This document shows, in pieces, positions 23,391-34,128 of a DNA stretch of 42,557 nt. The stretch's first letter is position 1. The number at the start of each line of letters is the position of its first letter. The notes beneath the pieces were generated by a model. It had not been told where the DNA came from. It saw nothing but the letters and a program-made list of their open reading frames with translations, and searched no databases. Where the stretch lies: assembly GCA_016800925.1 (NCBI GenBank), contig JABCPU010000524.1, positions 1-42,557 on the forward strand. The letters are read 5' to 3'. Position numbers and translations under genes: made by a program. Source of the DNA: Suillus spraguei. Lineage: Eukaryota; Basidiomycota; Agaricomycetes; Boletales; Suillaceae.

Positions 23391-23549
23391 ATTGTGATCT
23401 GCGCTCATGATATTTACCTGCTACTAATACTTATGACTTAGGAGCGCACTCTTAACATAATCGGTATCAATACATGCCTCAAGGCCTCAAATTTTATTAC
23501 TTTCATAACCACTCTCCCAAATCTTGTGCTTCAACCTCGCGCTTCAACC

Positions 23550-24987
23550 ATGGTTCACTCTGTCTATGCCCCCTCCCCCACCACTCCAAACAAGACACTT
23601 CCAGCTCGTGCAGAATCTCCAGAAACTGTGTCTGGTGTTATGGACAAGCCAGCGCAGGTGGCTCGCTTCTCACTGTCCAGCTTAGCAGCACTGCACTCAA
23701 GCTCGTTTGCTCAAGGTTTCAGCAACAGAGAACGACAGGCAGCAGCTCGCGCATTACTCAAGCATGAAGCCCACGTTGACGGTACTCACTATCATACCCG
23801 AAAGCCTGGTGGCCTCCATCCATCTCATATCGCCTTCAATTCATACACATCATCAAATGAACGATCCATCACACAAGAAGATTTCCTTGATGCAGCATTA
23901 CAAGACCTGTTTGATGCGGTGAGCTTTTTTTATTTTCTATCTTTGTATACTAATGACATAGATTGTTAGATCACAATGCAAGATCGTCTTGATGGTGGAA
24001 TTTCCATCCTCATGCGTTGTGCTGGTTCTGAAGCCTCAGAAATGCTGTCTCCGGAGCACTTCACTGTCGATCTGTACATTATGCCATGGGAACATTGTGA
24101 AACACCAGAGCGGATTGGGGGAGATTTATCAGCCTTAGTGCAGGCTTTCAGCGAGGAGTTTGTCATCCCCCATCTGCAGCGCTATGCAGAACGTTGTCAC
24201 ATTGAGGGCATCATCCCTCCCCGGCATTGTGAGTCTCCTCTGTTTCCATGTTCACAAGCTTACTTTTTTCAAAGACCCAGCAAGTCAAGTGAATCCTTCT
24301 GGACCCCCATTTTTGCCTGGACCCTTGGTGGCCACAGGTGCACGTATTCAGTGTTCTGCTCGTCCCACCAAGCAGTTCGAACGTGATTTTGAAGTTAGTA
24401 ACAAGTCACTTTCAGCTGCTGTTCAGATGGGTCAAGCCCTCGCGAAAGCATCGCCTAGCAAGAGCAAGTCAGACATTCGGCAGCGTCGCAACGCTGACGC
24501 ATTTCTATTGAGTGCCACTCAACAAGGTACTGCAACTGTCCCAAAGCCCCCGGTACCAAAAATACGACCAAGTCAACTGGTGCAGCAGCATCTTTCCAAG
24601 CCAGGGCCCCCTTGATCAGCATAGGTCTGCACTCCGATGCTGTGCTTGATCGGTTCGGTTTAGATGATCACATACTTCCCAAACTTCATCAGCTCATCAG
24701 CTCCATTCGCAGCAGCCGCTGGGAGGCTGTGCTTCAATCACCGAAATGGAACCTGACTTATGAACAGGCATCGAACCTGAGTAGAGCACTCAATTCTGAC
24801 GTTCACAGCAACCGAGCTATGCCCACAAACACTAAGGTATTTTATATTTCTACCGTTATTTGAATTGATTGACAATTTAATCACTTTCTAGCCGCCGTCT
24901 TCGTTCCTTTCACAAATATTCACATTTCTTGGCGCCCTAGTTTTTATGTGCGCACTTTACTTGTTTTTTCTCTTGTTCTTGTTCTAG
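23550..24987 (+). pseudogene. Second gene of the KDZ element, unknown function, one frameshift
   Basis: Exons 23550-23918, 23970-24228, 24275-24836 and 24892-24987 follow one another. A single base seems missing in the C run at 24607-24611 (five Cs where six restore the frame). Repaired in thought only, the reading passes from SKPGPP to ISIGLHSDAVLDRFG. Features: a Ser/Pro-rich N-terminus, an acidic middle with LDGGISILMRCAGSEASEM and LYIMPWEH, a basic Ser/Lys stretch, and a C-terminal helix region. The final exon encodes a very hydrophobic end (FLGALVFMCALYLFF) before TAG, which would make a tail-anchored protein if that exon is real. No known domain recognised. Same strand as the transposase, about 0.6 kb downstream. 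Confidence 0.6.
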
Positions 24988-25123
24988 ATCCCCGATTGTG
25001 TGTGGCAAAAGCCACCAATGTTTTTTTTGAATAGTTACACCAATATATGTGCTCCATTGTGCTCGCCATTTGCGTATAAATTGGCTGCGTGGGTGTTTAC
25101 TAACCGCTGAAATACCCAGGTCA

Positions 25124-26899
25124 ATGGCCACCCAGACCTTTCACACAACACAGACTCGCAAACGCGTCCAGGCTTTGCCTACTCGTCGCACAAGGGTCAC
25201 TCTCAGTAAGGAGGCCTGCGCTGCCCTTACTGCTCGGCGTCGTGAAAATGCGCATCAATTCAGATCAGCTCTCGGTGATGCTTGGAACGGTCTCGATGAG
25301 ACCATAAAGGAAATCGCATCTTCTCACCACAAGAGTTTCCGCCGTGTACAAAATGACTTATGTTTAGGCCGGGGGATGATGAGATTCAAGCGCTCGAAGT
25401 TGAATGTGTGGAACACATTCTGTTGGAAAAAACGGCAGGATAATCAAGAGAATGGTATGTGGTTTGACAACACACGAACATTGTACTTACTGTGCCATCA
25501 AGGGGCGACAGGCAAGGACGTCCTACAAGAACTCATTAAGAGCCACCATGCAGAATATCAAGAGCTCACGTATGACGAGAAGGCTGCAATTTTGCTCGAG
25601 TACAGCGAGCACAAGGAGACACAAGCCATGGGCATCCAAATCTCAACAAAGTCAAAGGTTAATGATGTCACCCAGACCCTCAAGGCCATTGAGAACAAGG
25701 CGAGTCCTCATGCATCTTCATTTTCGATTCACTGACACAGTTTATAGCTTAACAATTTGAGGAGGCGTACGGGAGCTGAGGCGATCCTCTACACGATGCG
25801 TGGGTCCATGGACCTCCCTCTTCGTGGTGTCGCTTTTGCTACGAAGGTGTGGACAAGTTTATGTCGTCTGTAATGAATATCGACAATCAAGATTTAATTA
25901 GCAAGATGGAAGGATTCGCTGTCCAGGGCATGAAAGGTATGTTTGCTCGTACCTTTGCTCATCACACTAAATTCCATTACTCAACAGGTGCTGCGAAAAA
26001 TCATCAAAAGTGTTCCGATGTTCGTGCGGCGATCCGCCACGAAATTCAGAAGGGACTTGGTGAGCTTTCTTTCAATTTATTTTTCATACTACAATTCTAA
26101 TTACTATTACCATGTAGTAGCAATCACTAAGGACGAAAACGCGAAGATGCACTGGGCAAATTATTTCCGCAATGTTGTCCAGCGCTATAAAGTGTCATTG
26201 AAGGCTGGCCTGCTAACATCCCTTTTGTCAACCTCAGCCAAGCCTCGAGCGCCCTTCCTGACCTTGAAATGATTCGTCGGAAGTGGGAGTCTCATGCCAT
26301 CTGCTGGAGAGAAATTGATGAGAGGAGTTTCAACAACTCCTCGAAGAGCGCAACGAGAAGCTGGAAAGTGGTGAGATCACGGACCACCGCCGCCAGACTC
26401 GCTCAGACAAGGGAAAGAAGCGGGCACGGTCTATGGATGGATCGGGTCGTCGCAAGAAGACTACAAGAGCACGGAGACCGTCGAGACCGACAATGAAGAC
26501 GAGACCACCCCAGCTGCCAATGCCAGTTCCCCTAGTGCCAGTTCCCCTAGTGCCAACATCCCTAGCGCTAACATCAGTACCAACTCCACCAACATCAGTA
26601 CCAACTCCACCAGCACCAACACCAACGATGATGCCGGCACTAATACCAATGCCAGCGCCAATAGCAATGTCAACGCTGAGGCTAGTGCCTCCACCAACTT
26701 CACCAATACCGAGGCTTTCAACAATGCCAATATTGCTGGCACTGTCGACTCCATCAATCCCGCCACCTTCGACTTCTTTCGTACCCCTACTCCTCCAGCC
26801 ATCAGCAGCGCTCCTGTGTCACCTTCTAATGAGTTCTTTGACCCAGATGCCTTGTTGGATACATTAGATACTATTTTTGGGCCGGCAGCCCAAATCTAG
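25124..26899 (+). pseudogene. HMG-like third gene of the KDZ element, several frameshifts
   Basis: Starts ATG 25124 with a basic Thr/Arg-rich region, then WNTFCWKKRQ, LQELIKSHHAEYQELTYDEK and LLEYSEHKETQAMGI, the layout of the HMG-like proteins found beside mobile elements in basidiomycetes. An intron at 25700-25747 begins with GC. Further exons give LNNLRRRTGAEAILYTMRG and, in another frame, VDKFMSSVMNI, then VQRYKVSLK, ALPDLEMIRRKWESHAICW and a Ser/Asn/Thr-rich low-complexity tail ending TAG 26897-26899. Shifts of one base are needed near 25846, 26205, 26317 and 26440. The product, if ever made, would be nuclear and DNA-binding (inference). Confidence 0.6.
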
Positions 26900-27231
26900 T
26901 TCAATAGATATACTTTGTCTGTCACTCGTTTGAATAAATTCAAGGGTTTTTCGTTGCGCAAAGTCCCATAAAGTCAGACTACAAGCAAGCTAACTTTGTA
27001 AAATACACTGGGTCTCGTAGATAGGTTGGCAATGCCAATGATATTGAGTAAAGCAGGTGGTCTACTTGAGAAATGAGGGTGGCATTCATAGTGGTGGTAA
27101 AAGGTCTAGCGAGGTGTGTAAAGTAGGTAGTAGATAGCGTGATTGAAAGGTGAGGGTGGCATCCAGAGCGATGGTACAAGGTCTATGTAGGCGTAGAAAG
27201 CATGCACCGACGCTAAGGGTGATAGATGGGT

Positions 27232-27818
27232 TGTTGAGAGATGAGGGTGGCGTCCAGAGCCGTTGCGCTTGGTCCAGCAGGCAGATCCACGTAGGAGGTG
27301 GTGAAAGACACTGTTGGGGGTGCAGAAAGCCTGTGTCGATGGCTAGAACGGGTGGTAGGCGACTTTGGTGGTGGTGGATAAGGGCAAAGGGCGTGCGAGA
27401 AAAGACTCACCTAGGTGGTGTCCAGAGCCGTTGTACTTGGTCCAACAGACAGATCCATGTAAGATGGTGGTGAACGACGCTGTTGGGGGCGCAGGAAGCC
27501 CACATCGATGGCTAGAACGGGTGTAGACGACGTTGGCGGTGATGGAGAAGGGCAAGGGGCGTGAGAAAAGAGTCTCACCTAGTTTGGAAGCTTAGCGCAT
27601 GGCGGGGCGCATCGGGATGACGCATTAGGCGTAAATAGGCGGCAGACAGTGCTGACAGTGCCGAGCTACTTACCTATGTCAAATACCCAAAGGTCCTGGG
27701 TTATTTGGGACAGCATTTAATGCTGGTGTTGAGGATTGCTGCAACTAAGCCTAACAATAGTAAGCACAGCACGTAACAAACCACTATAGTAAGGCTTACT
27801 TAATGGGAAGCCCAGGTG
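27232..27818 (-). repeat. Right TIR of the KDZ element
   Basis: Reverse complement of the left TIR with about 20 base differences and a six-base insertion. Inward (27050-27230) two weaker copies of a GAGGGTGGCATCCAGAG-like motif continue. Confidence 0.85.
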
Positions 27819-28325
27819 TTCGAACTTTCGAACCTAATGTTCATTTGGTCACACCCATATCAGGTCGAACTTAGGTGCGTAACTCTACAGTATGCGCAAG
27901 TAGCACGCATTGACACCCCCAATCTTGGTTGACCCCTCTGCGTGTGAATTATTTGGTATATATATCTCATATTGTGTAGCGAAAAGGCAGCTCCCGTCGC
28001 TATACATTATGAGAAAGTGTACTAGTACTGTATACCGCTTTTCGCACCCTGTGCAGGCCAAAGCAAACTCTCGCTCGTTTCCGCAGTGAATATCACCCTT
28101 CTCTGTCAGGTCAAATCAAATTAAGTCACTCAGTGCTGACTGGCATCTGACAACGCTGAGCTTTAGGAATTTGACATGCCAGGATTAAAAGCAAACCATC
28201 TCTTGCCACATATTATCGAACCCTTGCACTCGCGATGACTCGTATCGCAACCATCTCGTCATCACTTTTTCGAGGGGGTGTGACGTGGCTAAGGTGCGAG
28301 CATTGCCATCGCGTTCGCTATCACA
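27819..28325. other. Upstream region of the protease, nothing else seen
   Basis: It holds a small palindromic stretch TTCGAACTTTCGAA next to the KDZ end. No gene supported. Confidence 0.4.
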
Positions 28326-28332
28326 TATATAA
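28326..28332 (+). promoter_or_regulatory. TATA box of the aspartic protease gene
   Basis: TATATAA 34-40 bases before the ATG at 28366, implying a very short 5' leader. Confidence 0.5.
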
Positions 28333-28365
28333 CCGAGTATGATATGACTTTCCAGTATTACAGTC

Positions 28366-29879
28366 ATGTTCTCCGTTGTATTCTTGTTCCCACTCCTGGC
28401 TTTCTCAGTCACGGGATTGCCCGTTGAAGTTCGCGATTCCCCCATCACCCTCCCCATTACCAGCAGGCTAGCATTCTCCAATATTACCGACATCTTGCGG
28501 CATGATGAAGCTCGCTTGGCGACCTTTGGGGAATACAGCATGCATGGCCGACGTGATGATGCTGTGAATACTCATCCTAAAGTTCCTTTGTTCAACGCCG
28601 ATTTAGGGAACACATTTTCGGGCTACACTGTGAAGGCTGCCATTGGCGATCCTCCCACAGTCTGTAAGTTCCACACTGAGAAAACATGACATGCGGCTTC
28701 TAACATATTATTGAAGACAACTTAATTCTCGACAGCGCTAGCGCGATCACATGGATTGGCGCCAACATTCCGCCCATCAGCGGCAGCGGCGAAGACACTA
28801 ACAAGCGTGTGGCGGTCAATTACCGTTATGGCTCCTTCGAAGGTATGACATACAACAATATCATAAGTTGAAAATACCTACAATTAGTATCTATAGGAAT
28901 CATATCGGTGGATGACATATATTTCACTGATGATATCGCCGTCCGCGGGATGAAATTCGGTCTTACTTTTACTCCGTGGCGCAACGACGCTGACGGTGTC
29001 CTTGGCATTGGGCCTACATCGTCAGGCCTCGGCGCCCTACTAGATTCACCAGAACAAACGCTCCCGACTATCACTGACCGCCTGTATCAACAACGCACCA
29101 TTAGTCGGCCCGTTGTTGGTATCTTGTTCCAGCCCATCACTGCAAATACAGTCAACCGTGGAGAGCTTACCTTTGGTGGAACCAACCCTATGATGTACTA
29201 CCATCCCATTGGGTACACGTAAGGCACCTCAGCTTCTGGATCAATTGAGACTGATAGTAATTTTTTTGTTTCAGTGATGTCACCACCACTGCCCCCTCAT
29301 CGCGGTATTGGGGTATCAATCAGAAGATCAGCTACGGCCCGGCTAGAGGTAGAAATGCAATTATCTTGGACTATACCGCTGGCATCGTGGATTGTGGTAC
29401 CACCTTTCTTTACCTTGCCATCGGTGTGTATTCAGAGTGCAACGAGTAATAATGGTCTCATCAGCGTTCGATAGATGCCTATGACAGGTACCAGGATGCA
29501 ACCGGCGGTGTTGTGAATCCGGCGAATGGTCTTCTCCAGATTTCCCTTGACCAGTACAATGCCCTACGTGACTTGAACTTCCACATTGGCCGTGTACGTC
29601 AATTCTGTCGGCCCACACATTCCTTGTTAACCATTTGCACAGTATATCTACAAACTCATCCCTAATGCGCAGATCTGGCCTCGTTCTCTCAATAAGAGGA
29701 TTGAAGGCGGTGACGATGAGATATATCTTGTCGTTCAAGCCCTTACAACACCCACTGGCGCAGGGTATGACTTTATTAATGGCTACGTATTCCTCCAGCG
29801 CTTCTACACTGTGTTCGACAGCGGCACGCACAAAGTCGGTTTTGCCCATAACGTGTTCACGCATGACATTCCCAACTAA
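28366..29879 (+). CDS. Secreted pepsin-family (A1) aspartic protease, altered first motif
   Basis: Six exons join in phase to 416 aa: 28366-28663, 28717-28842, 28897-29218, 29275-29423, 29475-29593, 29643-29879. Residues 1-17 (FSVVFLFPLLAFSVTG after Met) form a signal peptide; a propeptide of about 70 residues follows. The fold resembles polyporopepsin-type fungal proteases: first lobe LDSASAITWIGAN with Asp105, flap region YRYGSF (about 135-140), second lobe VDCGTTFLYL with Asp288, and near the end INGYVFLQRFYTVFD. Both catalytic aspartates are kept, but the first motif reads D-S-A instead of D-T/S-G and the second D-C-G. The Gly-to-Ala change is unusual in active members. It is either an enzyme with changed activity or a protease-like protein. 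It acts outside the cell or in the vacuole (inference). Confidence 0.85.
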
Positions 29880-30904
29880 TATGGAATTGTCGAAGTATAC
29901 GAAGCATCATTTTGCAGACCCAAAGCAGCATACAGATTTGAATGTTATACAAACTCTTCTCAAATAGGCTATGCAGGTTACTTGAGTTTCGGTATACTAC
30001 GATTAGAATATAGCAATACGAGTGAGTGCGGGTCGTCTTGTAGAAGTGAATTGTGTGCGAGTTTGCGTGTAGTACTATAGGATATTTCTTTTGTGCATCA
30101 ATACGCAGTATATTTATCATTGTCGTCTATCCCGTCCTGGATCCAAGTCTGCGTGTATGGTACGTTGCAGATGTCAAAGAGCTGGAGTTGTTGGAATAAA
30201 GGATAGAGTAGGTCAAGAGATTAGCGTCAACATCCGACTGCTCTTGACGAACCTACAAAATAGCTGGACAAATGACATGTATTGATGAAAGGCCACCAAG
30301 CAGTATAATTTGAGATTATGGCCAGAATGTGAGAGGAGAAGGTGACGAATGACGATAGGAGATAAAGCCGTATTAACAGTACTTCTTTTAGCAGACACCT
30401 AGTAGCTGGTCTTTCCTTCTACACCGCCAACTGTCAAATTCACACGTCATATAAAACGATTTAGACGCGTGTTGAATCAATTTTACACTGAGGTCTCTCG
30501 GTGATTAGGCAAGCAGAGTCCCCCAGCTTCATGGTCGGGGGACTCGAACGAGTTTTTTAGATTGCGAATCGAGAGTGTAAAGTACAAAACACAGCAGCAT
30601 AAAGTGAAGAAACTCGGAGCTTGATAAGATGCGCTCGAATGAGCAACGAAACTAGTTCTAGGCTGAAAAGAAATGACATGAGTGACGAAGACACGATAAA
30701 ACACGCTAAAGGGCTTTTTTTCAATTTCTTTTGTTTTAATTCGGTTTTGTGGTCTTGATGCCTTTTCTAAGAGACGAGAAAGAGCATAGCTGGTTTGCTG
30801 TGATTGGAAAGCTGAGCCGTGTATACGAGAGAAAGCGGGAGAACAGAGCTGTGTGTAGGCATGACGTGTGAGCTAAGCCATGTGAGCTAAGCCATGTGCG
30901 AGGA
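29880..30904. other. Intergenic, nothing recognised
   Basis: About 1 kb without credible genes. A GTGAGCTAAGCCAT unit is doubled near 30867-30894. Confidence 0.4.
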
Positions 30905-31195
30905 TTAAGATATGCGGGCTGATCCATGGAGAAGAGCGTTCAGTAAGAAAGGGTGTTGACGAACATACTTTCTGAATTCTTCCGAAGACCATCGTCCTGC
31001 TGCTTGGATTAGATCAGGAGTCATTCCTGCGATAGCGAGAGCAGTTGCGCCTCCAGCTCTTATTGAATGGCCCGACATTGCTGAGCCGCAATGTTCTTTT
31101 AGTCGCCGCAAGAACCAACTTCTCGTTGGAATCGATCCCACGCTCGTCAGCCATAAAGCTGGGCGAGACGGAAAAGCTGCATCTCGGCTAGTGCT
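30905..31195 (-). pseudogene. Tyrosine recombinase C-terminal fragment
   Basis: On the minus strand about 95 codons read SRDAAFPSRPALWL, PTRSWFLRRLKEHCG, SGHSIRAGGATALAIAG and AAGRWSSEEFRKYVR, ending in a stop. H-S-I-R and the Tyr in F-R-K-Y are the His-x-x-Arg and nucleophile region of tyrosine recombinases, as found in basidiomycete Crypton or YR-type elements. The N-terminal domain is missing: the frame ends abruptly at about 31195, next to a doubled TCCGGTTCAG (31203-31222). Confidence 0.7.
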
Positions 31196-31202
31196 GCCGT
31201 GG

Positions 31203-31222
31203 TCCGGTTCAGTCCGGTTCAG
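31203..31222 (+). repeat. Doubled TCCGGTTCAG at a probable element border
   Basis: Two perfect 10-base units directly after the recombinase fragment stops. A partial inverse, ACCGAACC-like sequence, follows within 60 bases. It may be a transposon terminus. Confidence 0.35.
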
Positions 31223-31453
31223 CGAAGGGAGGGAAGAACCATAAACCGAACCTGCGTCCGGTCCAGGGCATATTAACGGTTCTCAAAGTCAAACTAGAAA
31301 GAAATTCTCAGCCAAAATTTGCGAATTCGGATGCTGCCGGTACGGCAGCTTTCGAACTCCGGTATGCCCTGCCTGCTCGTCGTTGTCATTGGCGTCGATG
31401 GTGGTCAAGCTCCAATCTGATCCTTAATCGCTGTGTTAAGAACACCCTGTATC

Positions 31454-33064
31454 ATGTCACGCACAAGTCAAAGAGGTCGAGGTGGTGGAGTCCGAGGCAA
31501 TACATCCACTAGTGTGGACACTGGGAAGAAATGTACTATTCATTGGGAGGGGTCCGTGGTGCTCGTACTGAACGCTACTTGCCTGGTGCAAGGAAAATGA
31601 AGATGCCCGCATCAGCTTTTCTCTGATTCAGCAAAGGATGCCAAGGAGCAAGGTCGGAAGAAGAAGCAGAGCGGTAGTTCAAGAGATGTCGTCTATTTGC
31701 AGGTTGCACAAGCTGTATTTTCGAATGATGAAGATCCAGAGGTTCAACGACTCTTCAAGGAGGACCTAAGGCATTTATCAAACCTGTCTCAACTCGTTTT
31801 GGCACGTAAGTATTCAGTTCTTGCATCATCTGTCTACTAGAATCACTGATAAGATGTCTCAGACTCCGGAAAAAAATACAATGAGTTTAATAGGACCTCA
31901 AGCAGTCAGGAGCAGGAAAGACATATGCAGAGCTTCAAGAGGATCCAAAGATGAAGTTGTTGATCGGTAAGTTCTCGCTGCGTTGATTTGCGCATGTCTT
32001 AATCATGTCTCCATCAGATCAAGGCTTGAGAAATTTCCCTGGTGGCCTGAGCTTCATGGCTGGTGGCGGACCAATCCAGCCTTCAATCATGCCTTCTCTA
32101 CTGCAGATCAGGGCAAGACTTTGCCTCTGCTGCATTGGAACATTTTAATATTTCAAAACCACCGGCTACAGGTGACGATGACGCTCATGCAGACGATGAT
32201 CCTGAGGATGGAGAAATAGTTGAGATTAATAGTCACACTATGGACAATGGTGTGACGGATGATATGATTGTTGACCAGCCCCCCTGCATAGCATCACTCC
32301 AGCCATCGCCACTATTACCTTCGGACCATAGTCCTAGCAACACGCCGGATTCATTCTCACTGGTTCCATTGCCACAGTGGTACCAACGACCCCAGCTCCC
32401 TCCCATCTCAACCTCTGACGCACTTGGCCCAGGCATGATATCATTAAACTCTCCTGAACACTCGCCGGTAGCCAAAAAAAACCCAGTCGACAATTCACTG
32501 TCTTTTTTTTCCGATTACAAGGAGTCTTCACCCAGTCGTCAGTCTACGCCCATTGACTCAGAGGACTCAGATATTGGTGCCAGCCGAGCACTACAGTCTC
32601 TTCGTGTCAGTTCACTCAAGGGAAGTCGTGAAAGTTCACCTTCTCTTGCTACAAAACAGTCTCGTCCATCTCCTTCAAGTGCATCTCAGTGTCCCCCCTC
32701 ATCATCACGCAAACGCCCTGGCAGCAGTACTCTTGACCAGACCACAGAAAGGATGTCCCAAACGGCAGAATCTCTGATGCTGCACCTTGATAGCAAACGT
32801 GAGGTTCGTGCCGAGCATGAACGCTATAAACGCATGAAGCTCGAGAGCGAAATATGGGCTCGTGATCTCAAGGCCCGCAGTGCTCGTGATGAGCGGGAGC
32901 ATGCAATGCGTCTTGCTGAACAAGATCATCACCACCAACAGGAGAGGATGACTCGGCAAATGGAGATTGCAAGAATTGAACTCGAGCTGTCTCATGCACG
33001 TCGAGAAGAGGAGGAGGCTCGGATTCGTCGTATTGCTATGGAGCGTGGTTTTGATCAAAGCTGA
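31454..33064 (+). pseudogene. Myb/SANT-like protein with coiled-coil C-terminus, frameshifted
   Basis: Starts at ATG 31454 (Arg/Gly-rich) followed by KKCTIHWEG, DSAKDAKEQG and VFSNDEDPEVQRLFKEDL. Then come KYNEFNRT, AELQEDPKMKLL, FPWWPELHGWWRTNPAFNHA and SGQDFASAALEHF, the order of a Myb/SANT-like family that is highly repeated in basidiomycetes. Introns are visible near 31805 and 31970. One-base shifts occur near 31610, at the seven-A run 31870-31876, near 31899 and near 32110. The final 300 codons (to TGA 33062-33064) are open: Ser/Pro-rich, then a charged Glu/Arg coiled coil. It is probably a broken mobile-element-associated gene; its function is unknown. Confidence 0.55.
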
Positions 33065-33148
33065 AGTAGGTTTGTACCGTGTCATCTTGCAACTGTTCAT
33101 TTAGAAATATGAGTGGTACTTTCTCGAGAAAATCTCAAGCATGATTGC

Positions 33149-33337
33149 TACAGGTTTGCGCAAATTTCCCTCGTTGGGTACTAAAGAAGATGAAGAGCTT
33201 CTAATTGACGACCATAAATACTACAGGTTTGCGCAAATTTCCCTCGTTGGGTACTAAAGAAGAGGAAGAGCTTCTAATTGATGACCATAAATACTACAGG
33301 TTTGCGCAAATTTCCCTCGTTGGGTACTAAAGAAGAG
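33149..33337 (+). repeat. Tandem repeat, 73-bp unit, 2.6 copies
   Basis: Units at 33149-33221, 33222-33294 and 33295-33337 (partial), each starting TACAGGTTTGCGCAAATTTC. They are nearly identical, so the amplification is recent. Confidence 0.9.
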
Positions 33338-33339
33338 GC

Positions 33340-33548
33340 CATGCTGGTGATGCTGTCCGTATGCTGATATCAGACCCACTATGACCACTGGCAGTGTCGC
33401 TGATCTCTGATGAGTCCTCCTCCTCATCTACTAGTAGTTCATCTACCATAAACTCAACTAACTCCATGTATCGCGCGATAGTAAGGTCATGACTAGGAGC
33501 CTTGAACGATCGGATTCCCGAGGCATAATCTGCGTCCGGAAATAGCCG
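33340..33548 (-). other. Coding-like fragment of unknown family
   Basis: About 70 open codons on the minus strand with protein-like composition: RLFPDADYASGIRSF, then LTIARYMELVEFMVDELLVD, then an acidic Ser/Glu-rich stretch. Reading stops where the 73-bp repeats begin. It is likely one exon of a gene cut by those repeats. Family not recognised. Confidence 0.4.
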
Positions 33549-34128
33549 AATTAACGCTTACCTTCAGCACCATCAACGACCACCGCCTCATCTCGATTCC
33601 GTCGTCGTTCGTCGTCATCCATTCATCGCATATTGGCCCTTAGTTCGTCTCCGTCGCCCTCTCGTCACTTAGTCGTCTGGAATCTGTCAAAAACAAGCAA
33701 AACTCTCGTTAACTCTGTCAAATATCATACCCCTTCATATCGCCACTCACTCGATTTTCGTACTTTCTCTCCTTTCTCTCTACTCTACCCTGTCAGGCTC
33801 AACGCCACGTCCTTCTGCAACCGTCCTCACCCAATCGTTCGGCCTTTCCATACCCGAGGACCCTTAGCGTTTCATACTATAAAATAGCTCATGTACACTC
33901 GTTTCTACAGGCAATCAGATCAGTCTCACAAGTCCAGTCTCGTTCTCGTATCGCGCTCATTCTTATCATTATCATCGAAGTCTATCGTCTTTCATCATAG
34001 AATTATAGCTCTTCTTATCACATAACAATCGCTAACAACTCGGCTAACTATTCAGCGCGTTCTTATCTTAGCAGGTCCCACACCCTACGAAACTCGCAGC
34101 CGGAGCCTTACTGGTCCTTACACTAGAA
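33549..34128. other. Pyrimidine-rich spacer
   Basis: C/T-rich DNA with long but low-complexity open frames; no supported gene. It lies downstream of the decarboxylase gene. Confidence 0.4.

Larger units (their letters stand above)
18913..27818 (+). mobile_element. KDZ (Kyakuja-Dileera-Zisupton) DNA transposon, about 8.9 kb
   Basis: Long inverted repeats (18913-19493 and 27232-27818) enclose three genes, all on the plus strand: the KDZ transposase (19682-22924), a second protein (23550-24987) and an HMG-like protein (25124-26899). All three are interrupted. Termini start CACCTGGGCTT. No matching target-site duplication flanks them (left ends AACAACG, right begins TTCGAAC). No TET/JBP dioxygenase gene, often carried by fungal KDZ elements, is visible. 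Confidence 0.85.

Noticed and set aside
26461..26802. Val/Leu/Ala-rich 113-codon minus-strand ORF
   Set aside because: Antisense shadow of the Ser/Asn/Thr-rich low-complexity tail of the KDZ third gene.
18913..27818. TET/JBP dioxygenase expected as KDZ cargo
   Set aside because: No His-x-Asp iron-binding motif or other dioxygenase segment was found in any frame of the element's genes.
33633..33887. 84-codon Ser/Pro-rich ORF
   Set aside because: Low-complexity C/T-rich DNA without homologous features.
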